Position numbers and translations under genes: made by a program. From assembly GCA_036023115.1 (NCBI GenBank), contig JAYKKT010000064.1, forward strand, positions 5,240,001 to 5,304,000: DNA of 64,000 nt, given 5' to 3'. This document shows positions 50,401-60,005 of this stretch, piece after piece. How positions within the stretch are numbered: the first letter of the stretch is position 1; every line of letters begins with the position of its first letter. Origin of the DNA: Brasenia schreberi (Eukaryota; Streptophyta; Magnoliopsida; Nymphaeales; Cabombaceae). The notes beneath the pieces were generated by a model that saw nothing but the letters and a program-made list of their open reading frames with translations, did no database searches and was not told the origin of the DNA.

Positions 50401-52467
50401 AACAAGCAACTAGTCATCTACTAGCAGTCAACAAGTATCAGCAGCGAACTAGTTGATAATACAACATAGGTATCTACCTGGGTTTGTTGATCATCCCCAG
50501 TAACAATGTTTCCAACCGTACGAAGTGCAGGAATAAGCACTGAAGGTGATGGATGGCTGGAAAAGCAAGGAACAATTATTCGAGGTAAGATATGCAATTA
50601 AATAAACACAACAACCAAAACCATAAAAACAAAATGAATACCTGAATGTTTCTGACACCATGGATGGGTTATATTAAGTTAATAATTTTTTTTCCCTTCT
50701 TGATACACAAGATGGGGTTAGGCAGACACCATTAGATGCACACTCGGGTAATGAACTCCTGACTTTCTGACAGAGAGCCAACCCCCAGCCAGTGAGCTAT
50801 GCCCCAATGAAGCCATTAAGTTATTAAAACTTGAAAATACATAAAGAAAAGAAAACATACAGAAGAAGCTCCACAAGCCTGGGGCAGACTCCAGCGTCAA
50901 TGACAGCCTGTATTTTGTCATTTGTTCCATCCGACAGATAAGAGAGCGCCCAGCAGGCATCTGTTAGCACCTCCTCATCCGCTGAGTGGATGAGTCTCTG
51001 GAGGGCAGGAAGTGCAGGTTTGGTCTGCACCAACAAGGAAAACAACTAACTACAAGGCAATCAAACACAAGGCCAATAAGAAGGGAGTTTCAGATATACG
51101 AACCTGCTCAAAGGGAGGCTGTGGCTTTCCCCTGCAAAAGTTCGAGAGAGTCCAGGTTGCATTTCTCAACATGGAAAGCTTTGCGTGCTCATTTAGTTGG
51201 GCCAACAATGGGAGTAACGCACCATAGCCAAGCACCAAATCTCGGCATTTTGGAGAGTCACCCGCGACATTTCCCAATGCCCACACAGCCTAACAACAAC
51301 CGCATAAACAAGACAAATTCACATCCAAAAACCACAAATCGAGTATGACGGACTAAAAGATAGTAAGAGAACTACCTGTTCCCTGACATCATCGCTAGGC
51401 GACTGAAGCAACTGAACAAAAATGGGAACGGCCCCATGATCAATCACAACTCTGGTATTCTCTGAAGTTCCGGAAGCAATGTTCGTCAGAGCCCACGCTG
51501 CTTCAAACTGCGACAGAAAATAGAATTAAACCTCATGAAGAGAGAGTTCTCTCCCATATAAGAACGCGTTGCAATCCACCAAGGACGAATAAAATAAAAC
51601 CTGCAGTTGGGGGAAATCTGATCTCGTCAGGAACTGAACAAACCGGGGAACAACACCAGATTGAATAACTTCTTCAATGGGAGGGCTACGTTCTGCTCAT
51701 CGAGGGACAAGAATGGAAAACAGAGGGGGGAAAGGAAAATTATATACAAGCAGCAAACATCACAAATACAAGAAAAAACACAAAATGACAAAAAGATAAA
51801 TACCGCACAACCCTAAAAGAAGTACCTATAGATAGAAGCTTCCTGAATTGCGTAGTCGCCTCCAACTGCACACTGCTCTCGTCAGACCACACCCCCGCAA
51901 CCATAGCAGGAAGACTCTCCAACTATTGAAGACCAAAACATTCAAGATAAGAAATGAGAAATCCACGAAATCTACAAGCTATTGTCGGTAACAGAACTCG
52001 GATTCTTAGCATCTCGTTCAAGTAGATGTAATTACACCAACGGATCCAAAACAGAAACATAATCAATTCATCCCATAGAACAAATTGAAGTTTTCAAATG
52101 CTTAGTTACTAGCCCATCAAAATTCCAAAAGTGGTCAAATTTCGTGGCAGTCGTGACTTCCAAATGACAAAGTAAGACGCAATCAAGAAAGATACAGAGA
52201 AACAATTCTCGAACAAACAGAATCAAATACGAAGGGAACAATCCGCCAAAGAATCACCTTCTTCTCCATGGCGGTCGCCTGCAGCGTCGGGACGTAGGCC
52301 TGAGACTGCATTCCCTCCCTCCTCTTCTTCAATAGATTTTCTTCCCTCTTGTTCTTCCTGATTTCCACCATATTGTCCTCCCTCTTCCTCCTGGCTTCAT
52401 CAGCGTCGACGGCAACCTTGTAGCTCTTCTTACGGACCTCCGTCCGGGCACTCGGCCGCAAAGACAT
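41418..52467 (-). CDS. Importin subunit alpha, 10 exons
   Basis: This is the adaptor that binds classical nuclear localisation signals and hands cargo to importin-beta for import through the pore. The exons on the minus strand are 52467-52258, 51922-51826, 51692-51601, 51507-51376, 51289-51104, 51024-50861, 50556-50478, 42357-42229, 41993-41866 and 41784-41418. They join in phase to 527 residues, close to plant importin-alpha (about 530). The N-terminal importin-beta-binding domain has RKKSYK (12-17) and a Lys/Arg-rich stretch (26-50). Armadillo repeats follow with the NLS-binding Trp/Asn ladder: WALTN (from 138), WALGN (180), WTLSN (223), WALSY (264), RTVGN (306), WTISN (349) and WAISN (391). 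The C-terminus has the final ARM and [13 protein letters not shown]. Splice sites are GT-AG. Intron 7 (8,120 bp) contains a copia element and intron 6 a SINE. A leader intron about 52488-52648 is possible. No break was seen. Confidence 0.96.
45474..45848 (-). repeat. 3' LTR of the copia element
   Basis: 375 bp, apparently identical to the 5' LTR. The minus-strand sequence starts TGTTAATGTAATACC and ends GACAATTATTCACA. It contains TATAAATAA (near 45657-45665 on the minus strand) and a cluster of inverted CAACGG/CCGTTG motifs (45755-45823). Confidence 0.95.
45849..45860 (-). other. Polypurine tract of the copia element
   Basis: TTTGAGGGGGGG on the minus strand lies directly before the 3' LTR. 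It is the expected primer for plus-strand DNA synthesis. Confidence 0.85.
45862..49912 (-). pseudogene. Copia gag-pol polyprotein, frame broken in three places
   Basis: The likely start is at 49912 ([10 protein letters not shown]), after the primer binding site. Gag runs to about 49400. A zinc knuckle follows ([14 protein letters not shown], near 49085-49125), then a protease with [12 protein letters not shown] (near 48930), a pre-integrase HKRLGHLN...CKDC motif and an integrase core. The second long frame (45862-48051) holds the end of integrase, reverse transcriptase ([24 protein letters not shown]) and RNase H ([15 protein letters not shown]). Breaks are a one-base shift in a T-run near 49395 and a compensating shift near 49305, so gag rejoins its original frame after a short out-of-frame stretch with stops. 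A two-base shift near 48083 separates the two long frames. All catalytic motifs remain readable. Confidence 0.9.
50018..50029 (-). other. Primer binding site (initiator Met tRNA)
   Basis: TGGTATCAGAGC on the minus strand directly follows the 5' LTR. It is the standard complement of the plant initiator Met tRNA 3' end used by copia elements. Confidence 0.92.
50030..50404 (-). repeat. 5' LTR of the copia element (promoter)
   Basis: 375 bp. A TATAAATA box at 50213-50221 (minus strand) places U3 at about 50222-50404. U3 contains a 26-bp palindrome (50277-50302, half-site ACTAGTGCTGGCC) and four matches to YCYAACGGYYA at 50311-50321, 50342-50352, 50357-50367 and 50369-50379, in alternating orientation. 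Confidence 0.92.
50692..50812 (-). repeat. tRNA-derived SINE, family III, importin-alpha intron 6
   Basis: On the minus strand: GGGGCATAGCTCACTGGCTG, GGGGTTGGCTCTCTGTCAG, CAGGAGTTCATTACCCG, GTGCATCTAATGGTGTCTGC, ATCTTGTGTATCAAG. It is the best copy of this subfamily. Confidence 0.65.
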
Positions 52468-52676
52468 GGCTGAAACTCACACCTACCGAAACCACATCCA
52501 CAAAGTTGAATAGCACAAATCAACCTCCGCAAACCCTAAACCCCCAATCACAAACTCAGAAATGGAAAAAAGAAGCCCTAAAACTTTGAAAAGTGAAGAG
52601 ATCAAGGAGAACAGAAAGAATCAAGAGGCATACGAGAGATTTCGTACCTAATCAGACGGAGGCGAGCGAGCGAGCG

Positions 52677-52722
<46 letters not shown>

Positions 52723-52760
52723 GAAGCTTTTCGTGAGAGGAACGGTGAGAGCGAGAGCGG
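52468..52760 (-). promoter_or_regulatory. Importin-alpha leader region with (CT)n tract
   Basis: A (CT)20 tract (52681-52719 on the sense strand), bordered by (TCGC)n, lies about 214 bp upstream of the ATG. A possible leader intron runs from a TAG|GTACGA donor near 52648 to a CGGTAG acceptor near 52488. Confidence 0.45.
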
Positions 52761-53934
52761 GTATTTATCCGAGAGGTAGAGAGAGGGAGAAAATGAGAAG
52801 CACGAAAATGCCCTTCCCATTCTTATTTTCTTTCTGCAACGCCAATTATTTGAATTTCTGCGTCGTGGAAGTCCCAATTGGTGTGGTCAGTGTGGGGTAT
52901 GGCAATGAGCCGGATCGGGGACTGTATACCCATACCCGGATCCGACCCAAACCTTAATGGGGCAGATACGGGTTGAAGTTCTCGGATAACATCTCTGATA
53001 TGGGATAGAAATAGGGCATATTTATATGTATATATAATGCATGGTAGACGCTAGCAAATACAAATAAATATCAACATTCAATTTGAAAATTAAATAGTTG
53101 AGATTTTAATTAAAAATAAAAATGTACTTTTTTGAGTTAAGTATAATTGAGAAAGTATGAACTCAAAATTCAAATATTAACCATCTATCTTTATAATTGA
53201 ATAGTAGATATTTGTTTAAATACGTTAATGCTATTAGTATAAACCAAGCTTCTTTCATACTTATATATGAGTTAGGTATCAAGTCATATCACCTTATCCT
53301 CGTGCAAACTTGATCGAGTCGAGTATTTCCCATCCTATTGAGGTTAAGTTGGGTCAAAGTTGTCCAGGTCGGGATTTCCTGGTTGAGAATTGGAACAATC
53401 TTCGTTTTTAGGTAAAGTGATTCCATGGAATAAAAAGTATCTCGTTCAATTTTACACAAATTACCTACATGTACACGTAAACGTAAAAGAGAACCTAGTA
53501 TCTACTTGGGTGCTAATATATCCTAATAAATTTATTATAATAAATTTTAAATTCAAAAACAAAAAGTATACATATGAATAAATTACGTTTAAATAAAAAA
53601 ACTCAAAATATGATACAATGGCACCAATTTGAATTGTAATAAATTAATTAAAATTCAAATCTAATAACTCAAATAATTCTAAACCAAACCAAATCCTATA
53701 ACAGCTCTACATCCGAATCCACGCTTTACATGGATCTACGGAAGCTAGGTATAATGTAGTCGACTTCCCGTCACTGGCTGTAATATATGGCCTTCCTATC
53801 GACTGATACGGTTGGCATCAACGAGGAGGCGTAAATGGCATGGCGACGCAACAAGGTACAGCTGATTGACACACATTAGAAGGTTGTCTTCATTGAGAGA
53901 TCATAAAGAAGCTCCGCAACACCGATCCCACGAC

Positions 53935-54180
53935 CCACTCCCCTAATTGGTGGCCTTATATGGATCGTTTACAGTAAGAAGTGCTTATTCTCTGCTTCAA
54001 AGCAACGCAGCTTCAACATACTCGATGATTGTGGGGGTAAAATCTTGGAGATTAGATGAGCCAGAAGGGGTTAAATTTTGTGCCTCGCAGATTGCTCACA
54101 GTCGGTTGCCTACTCGCTCTGTAATATTTAAATGGGGAGTGAGTGATTTAATGTGCCAGAACAGCAAGCATTAATATGGA
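53935..54180 (+). mobile_element. L1-type LINE relic (reverse transcriptase zinc-binding domain)
   Basis: The frame at 53947-54174 encodes GSFTVRSAYSLLQ, a tryptophan-containing core and IAHSRLPTRSVIFKWGV. This is the pattern of the zf-RVT domain at the C-terminus of plant L1 polyproteins. Flanking parts are gone. Confidence 0.65.
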
Positions 54181-54878
54181 ACGCAATAATTACACCTGCA
54201 AAAAAGAGCACTGTTCTAATGGCTATGGAGCACCAAATGAGAGGTCTTGTTAATCTGGAAGTGGCGAAATCATCAAGTTTTCCTTGCTGAATTTACTTGG
54301 GGTTCTCTATCAATTAAATGGTGGGTGCAGCAATTCGCATTGAAGCAAAGAAGCCGCGTCATGGTGTAACAGCAGGGAATAAACAGGAAGTCCCAGTTGG
54401 ATTGATTCCTCTTGAATATGGTTGAACTACAATAAACTAGGATGGCAGCCATAACCATCGCATGTGTCGAACAGGCTGTGGCATTTTAAGAGACTCTGAT
54501 GGACATTCGTTAGCCAATACATTCAGGAAGCTTGGTGTTGAATCTGTATTCCTGACAGAGCCATAACCATCGCATCTTTTGTTTAAGTTCATGCTTTAAC
54601 AAAGCCATTAATTTTAGATATCATTTGGTTCTTTCAAAGGCCATAGGAGGTGAAGATCACACTCATATGATATCCATAGAGAAGGCAACAAATGTTTCAT
54701 TGGTTAGTTATGGTAAACTACATGGAATTAGATTTCATTAGTGGAATTGGATCCCATTAGTATACATAATTTCTTTTGGTGCATAAACATGTTCAGGGTT
54801 CGATTGACATTGTTAATGGTAAAGGTTTCAATTAAAAAATATATAAATACTATTATATTTTTATGCGTTGCGTTTAAC

Positions 54879-54918
<40 letters not shown>

Positions 54919-55165
54919 TCAGGTTTTGGACAAAAGTCTTGATAGTGCGGTGGATCAAGCGACAACGGAAAGGATGGATGACGGTGTGAACTCAACTTGA
55001 TGCACTCACCCTTGAACGATCTAAAGTTATCAACTTTGGAGATAAAAGCTCGTTCTTTGTCAATGGCGGATCCACCTTGAGGTGAGCATCCACCTCATTT
55101 TAATTTTGGAAGACAAAAAGGTTATCTCACGTATGAAAATAGTCCACTGTTTCGTGTACCCATAA

Positions 55166-55257
55166 AATAGCTCACCTGACTAGAGAACTTTAAGTTGCAG
55201 GTCGTGAGTTCGAAACTTGGGATATGCATACCCTTCAGACTCTCCATGATAACAAAA
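55166..55257 (+). repeat. tRNA-derived SINE, family II
   Basis: ATAGCTCACCTGACTAGAG, TTTAAGTTGCAGGTCGTGAG, TTCGAAACTTGGG, ATGCATACCCTTCAGACTC, CCATGATAAC. The middle GTCGACTCACAAG block is eroded. Confidence 0.6.
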
Positions 55258-55624
55258 GCCAAAACCCACAAGTTTTTCAAACCATAGGCTATTAGCTGAA
55301 CTTTATCTCACCTAACAAAAGCAGGTCAACCCGAAACACGACTATACGAAACAAAAAAGACCTTCTGTGTCGTTTTCTGTCAGGTTTTGTATTATCCGGA
55401 ATTGTCAACCATTACATGCTTTGGGCCATGTTCATGATACGTTAAGGTCAATACAACCCAAACCCAACCCAAATTTTCTCATGTCACCCAGGGTGAACAC
55501 GAAAAGGAATCATGATCCATCATCAAGTCGATACATATAAAAAAGCTAGAAACATGTACAGTTCTTTGTATCTTCTCTGCCTGAAAAGCTCTTTTCGTCC
55601 TCCCTTCTCCCTCCTTATATACTT

Positions 55625-55630
<6 letters not shown>

Positions 55631-55720
<90 letters not shown>

Positions 55721-55722
55721 AA
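55631..55722. repeat. (CT)n-(CA)n compound microsatellite
   Basis: About 33 CT units followed by about 12 CA units. Open frames through it are artefacts. Confidence 0.9.
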
Positions 55723-56091
55723 AGCCATGATTCCCCGCTTAGAGGTATAATATCTCACAACTCACCACTGCATCAATTTCCTACATGTATTGAATGGCAT
55801 GACGAGAAGAATGTTAGTTACATGAGCTAGTTCACGTGGAGTTTTGGGCAAATCTAGCACATTTTGCTGAGCTAAATATTTTATTTGGGTTAGCTGCATA
55901 TATTATGGGGAAATGAAGAATAGTTTCGTTATAAATCTCTACCACATGATTTTCCAATTCCAATTTTTGCTTTTTAATGGGTGTTCTTCATTCTAAAGTT
56001 ACAATGGATCATTGGATTGTCAGTTGCAGTTTGTCACTATGATTGAATATTTAGACAAGATGATCAGTCAGAATTGATCATTTTCTTCAAC

Positions 56092-56340
56092 TACAACAAC
56101 AACAACAACTAAGCCTTTTCCCATACTAGATGGGGTCGGCTACATGGATTCTTTGTTTCCACGGTGCCCTATCATAATTTATAGAATCCGTGGTAGATAA
56201 GTCTGACAAAGTTCTACGTTGACTGTCAGAAGCCTAACGCAACCCTCCTCCTTTATCCAGGCTTGGGACCGGCCATGCAAGGGTGATTCCTTACATGGGC
56301 AGAGTTTGTAGGAGAAACTCTAGCAGAATTTGTAGGAGAA
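56092..56340 (-). repeat. RTE-tailed repeat (LINE remnant or RTE-dependent SINE)
   Basis: On the minus strand it ends CATCTAGTATGGGAAAAGGC plus (TTG)n, identical in form to the RTE LINE 3' end. The upstream part (CATGGCCGGTCCCAAGCCTG, GATAAAGGAGGAGGGTTGCG) is not found in the LINE copies at 16027 or 63703. It may therefore be a separate element borrowing the LINE tail. Confidence 0.55.
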
Positions 56341-57336
56341 CCGAAACCAGTACTACAGAAAGAAAAATAAGTTCCGCTCAAATGCTCTTCCATTAAAGAC
56401 ACATGTTTGAACCAAAAGTTGTTTGGAAAAAAATATTTAATTAACTAAGGCATTCATGCAGCAAACTGATAGGAAACACATAGAGACCAAAACAAAAGTA
56501 AAGCTTGTGTTCATGTCTGTTGTAGGCCTGTATAGTTGAGAACTATTAGTAAGTATTGCAAAAGCTGTGTATCATTCTCAGTCTTTATCTCAGCAACTTC
56601 CCAGCAACCTTTCTCTGCTAGTTTTTTCAGTGACGTACCACTCCTTATAATGCAAATGGTTGCTTCTCATCAAAAGCAACAAAACCATCGCTTCTAGCTC
56701 CTTCCGTTTTGTGTATTGCAAAACCACCAAAGACCAATGCCTACCATGACTCTTCTTCTTCCTCTCTGCCCAAGCCTCCTCCTTCTGCGCCCTTGGTCAT
56801 AACAAGACGCGATTTGTCATGCCTTCTCTTTGTTGTTCTCCTTCGTCCACCACCAAAGCTGGTGGCTCTGTCCACCTAGTCCATGGTGCCCATCAGTCTT
56901 ATCTCTCTGACCGCGTACTGGTTGAGGAATAAGCCGGTGACTCATGGGCGGTAGCTTGGTTAAGGGAATCCTCCGAAACCATCGCGAAAGCCAGTCCTCA
57001 CAGCATGATTGTCACTAGTTATCGCCCCAGCTTGGGTGATACATGCAAATGAAGCTTGGGTAATTGCCACTCCGCTGCAACGCAACTCCTACTCTCTCCG
57101 TTCTCACCCTCCACGTATTGCCTGAAGCTTCTATGGTCACTTCTCTGGTGGGCATTATCCGCCATGCTGAGTGGCGGATCTACGTCGACGTGAGGTGGAT
57201 AAGAAAATCTTTCACAAAAGCATACCTCAAGAGTGAAGGGGTTGTTGGAAATAATTTCTCATTATACCGAATGCCATTTTTGTTCTTTGATAAGAATAAA
57301 CCTTAGCATGTTCTAGTTTGCCCGTTCTCCCTTTCC

Positions 57337-58064
57337 ATGAACTCATGTCAGCAGAAACCTAAAGTCACTGAGATCCATGTTCGGATGGACTGGAATGGTT
57401 GCGTCCACAAGATCAAGAAGGCTATCCAAGGCCTTAATGGTAAGAGATTTAAATGAAACGCCTTTTCTTCTTAATTTCTAAATAGATTTATTATATATAT
57501 AAATAAATATTTGGGAGAATATCTTAAGAGATTTTACATATTACTTTGCAGGCATATACCAACACTATACAGATTCCCAGCAGCAAAAGCTGATTATTGT
57601 GGGTTAGATTGACCCTCGATTGGTCATGAAGGCCATCAAGAGCAACCATCTGCTCTCACTCAGAACTCACTAAAGCAATGCCAGGTTCCGCTCCACCACC
57701 AGTGGTGCAGCCGCCCACCGTACCGACTGAAGGTGAGCCAGAGCCAGCTGATCAAGGGCCGCCACCAACTCCTGAGCGTGCAAATATCCCCCCTCCAGCA
57801 GGGTCTACTCCACCTTCACCTGAGACTACCCCTCCACTGACAGCGGCCTCCATACCACAACCTCCACCGCCTCAACCAGAGCTAGAAAAAACCCTGGCTG
57901 CAATGACACCCGCTGCTCAACAATCACCAACTCCAGAAATCAAAGAACTTGCTGAAAATCTCCCAGTCATAGATTACAATGCACACAATGGAACTTGGTA
58001 CATTTCTAATGGAGTGAGTGAATTGCCTCAAATTTCTAAGGCCAACTGTGGGTATGATTCCTGA
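57337..58064 (+). pseudogene. Heavy-metal-associated (HMA) domain protein, broken, with Pro-rich tail
   Basis: Exon 1 (57337-57439) encodes KPKVTEIHVRMDWNGCVHKI and ends LNG. Exon 2 (57552-58064) continues with IYQHYTDSQQQKLIIVG. The fold matches plant HMA/HIPP-type metal-binding domains. The metal site should read MDCxGC, but the first cysteine is a tryptophan. A TAG follows IIVG, and a one-base frame change near 57635-57645 is needed to reach ATICSHSELTKAMPGS. After it, a long proline-rich frame stays open (PPPVVQPPTVPTEGEPEPAD) to LPVIDYNAHNGTWYISNG. No C-terminal CaaX box is present. The lost cysteine, stop and frameshift together argue for a pseudogene. The 129-aa tail from 57678 could still be translated alone. 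Confidence 0.7.
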
Positions 58065-58278
58065 TCCATATTTGTTTTTTAAAATTTGGATTATTTATGT
58101 TTACTAATCGAAATGGTTAAGTCCGGAATGCTGACCAAAGAAACACATTTCTTCTTTTTGCATTGGGGCATGAAAATATTAAGGTAGATGTGTGGCCAGA
58201 CATGACCGATTCGAACCCAGACTACCGGTTTAGCATGATTGCCCAACCATTAGTACATATTATAAAATAAAATGAGCT

Positions 58279-58283
<5 letters not shown>

Positions 58284-58339
<56 letters not shown>
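58284..58339. repeat. (AT)n microsatellite
   Basis: About 28 uninterrupted AT units. Confidence 0.9.
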
Positions 58340-58341
<2 letters not shown>

Positions 58342-58530
58342 TAGTTTATCAGATGAGATTTATATTCAATAATTTTCAGTTTTTAATTATTTTTTCATTA
58401 AATAAATACAAAGTATCATTCATACCATTCTATGATACATGTGCATTTGTGCCTATAATTTAGGGGACTCGATACAATAGTGGCAATCCGAATTCATCTT
58501 TGATTAATGTATTTAACATGTCGTAAGTAT

Positions 58531-58610
58531 GAGCAATTGCTAACTTGGTTAAGGGGTCGATTCACAAGTTAAAGGTTATGAGTTTGATGCTCTCGGATGC
58601 TTGCGGAAGA
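58531..58610 (+). repeat. tRNA-derived SINE, family II
   Basis: GAGCAATTGCTAACTTGG, GTCGATTCACAAGTTAAAGG, TTATGAGTTTGATGC. The tail is eroded. Confidence 0.55.
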
Positions 58611-59104
58611 GGTCATTAAGAGAAGCTTGGAGTAGGATCTGTGGACGAATTTCTAGCACTCGTTTCTTCACTCGGCTTTAGTTTGTCGTCGAATAGAAAA
58701 AAGGGCCTTAAAAGAAGGCAATCAATCCGGCGGCTTCTGCTGTGGTTTTGTTACACCTCATGCATCTTTTGTGCTTTGCACTGTCAGATTAATTTTATCT
58801 TGAACAGAAAGACGGTAGAGAAGGTGACACTGCTTGATGGTCAAGTATTAATTAATAAATAAATCTTTTATGAACAAATGGGATAAGCAACAGAGAAAGC
58901 GCTGAGTAGGTTGGATTCTTGCATAGTTGTAGCTGGAAGTCCTTCAAGAAAGGCCACTCAGTTTGGTTACTTGTTCAATTATTTAGAAATACTTTCATAA
59001 AATGAAGGAAAATCATAAAAGAAAAACTTGGGAGATTGATGGAGGTTGTGCATGAACTGTATGCATGTCTATGCTGGGGACCCCAGGAGCTGAGATTCAA
59101 AAAA

Positions 59105-59655
59105 AACTTTGTATCCCAACATCAATTTCCAACCGGAACCAAATCGGGCCAAGAACCGGTTGGACCCAGAATTGGGAACTAGGACTCATCTGGTCTGGTT
59201 CCGCTTTTAGCTTTTATCAAACAGGAACCAGATCCAAACCAAAACCACCCGTTCCGATATTCTTATAAAAAAATATAATTTATATAAAATTACCGGTTCC
59301 AGACCCAAACCGGAACCAGACATGTCTAACCAGGTGTGCGTATGGCAAGCATAAGTATCAATGTGCCTGCCGATAAACATGGCAGTTCAGCACCACCAGT
59401 GTCAGTTTTCGTCGACAAGGAAGTTCCTTGAAAACGAACCAGGACCAGACTGGTTTTGGTTCCAATTTGAGTCTTAAACTGCTAGAAGCCAGAAAAAATC
59501 ATTAAGAATGTTCCAGTTCTATGGAAGGTAAAACAAGAACCAAATCGGGTGGTCCCTGGTTTTAGGTATGATTTGACCAGTTCAGGTTCCAGCCGGTTCC
59601 TGGCCTGGTTCAGTTCTAGTTAGAATCCCCGGGCCGATTCCGAACCAGCCATATC
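59105..59655. repeat. GGTTCC-rich repeat, two pieces related to the 12284-12584 MITE
   Basis: The segment 59575-59650 (CAGGTTCCAGCCGGTTCC, TGGCCTGGTTCAGTTC, CCGAACCAGCCATATCT) parallels the right half of the RAE1 intron 10 MITE. Another right-end-like sequence, GGAACCAGACATGTCT, occurs near 59315-59330. Two damaged copies are likely. Confidence 0.55.
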
Positions 59656-60005
59656 TACTACTTGTAGATGTAAATAGGATATGAATCCACTTGGTATCTG
59701 GAACCACATTCCTTCTTGCCAATATTGGAAATGGATATACCCATATCTGAAATTTTGTGGTTACAGATATTAATGATTTTTCAAATAAGATGGATATGGA
59801 TGCTCATATCAGTATCAATATGAATATTTTCAATAAAATAAAAATGTATATGGGCATGGATATGATTATGGAAAGGATACAGATACTTTGGATATGATCA
59901 TGATTGTGGCTCTGGGTATCCATCTTAACATATAAAATTTCTGACATTTAATTGGTTTGTTACTTTAAGTGGATGGTGAGACCCATCTTAGGAATGAACT
60001 TCTTT

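Larger units (their letters stand above)
45474..50404 (-). mobile_element. Ty1/copia LTR retrotransposon with complete structure
   Basis: A 4,931-bp element with two 375-bp LTRs (45474-45848 and 50030-50404), both TG...CA. It is flanked by identical AGCAAC on both sides (45468-45473 and 50405-50410). An initiator-Met tRNA primer binding site lies directly inside the 5' LTR and a polypurine tract directly inside the 3' LTR. The gene order gag-protease-integrase-RT-RNase H defines copia. It lies in the same orientation as the host gene, within importin-alpha intron 7. By eye the LTRs are identical, so the insertion is recent. Confidence 0.97.
42358..50477 (-). other. Importin-alpha intron 7, 8,120 bp
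   Basis: Donor CCCAG|GTAGAT and acceptor TTTCAG|TATGTT on the minus strand. The copia element at 45474-50404 accounts for 4.9 kb. The remaining 3.2 kb is AT-rich with an (AT)n run at 43620-43635. I see no coding sequence there; the 116-aa frame at 42778-43128 has no recognisable motifs. Confidence 0.85.
52761..57336. other. Intergenic region
   Basis: It contains an L1 relic (53935-54180), (AT)(AG) repeats (54878-54918), a SINE (55166-55257), a (CT)n-(CA)n array (55631-55722) and an RTE-tailed repeat (56092-56340). Near 56750-57300 short frames (SSSSLPKPPPSAPLV, WLRESSETIAKASPHSM) read like remnants of a coding sequence with stops, but I cannot identify it. Confidence 0.5.

Noticed and set aside
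57064..57306. An 80-codon frame just upstream of the HMA pseudogene
   Set aside because: No homology is recognised and it is not joined to the HMA exons by plausible splice sites. It could be part of an older coding remnant.
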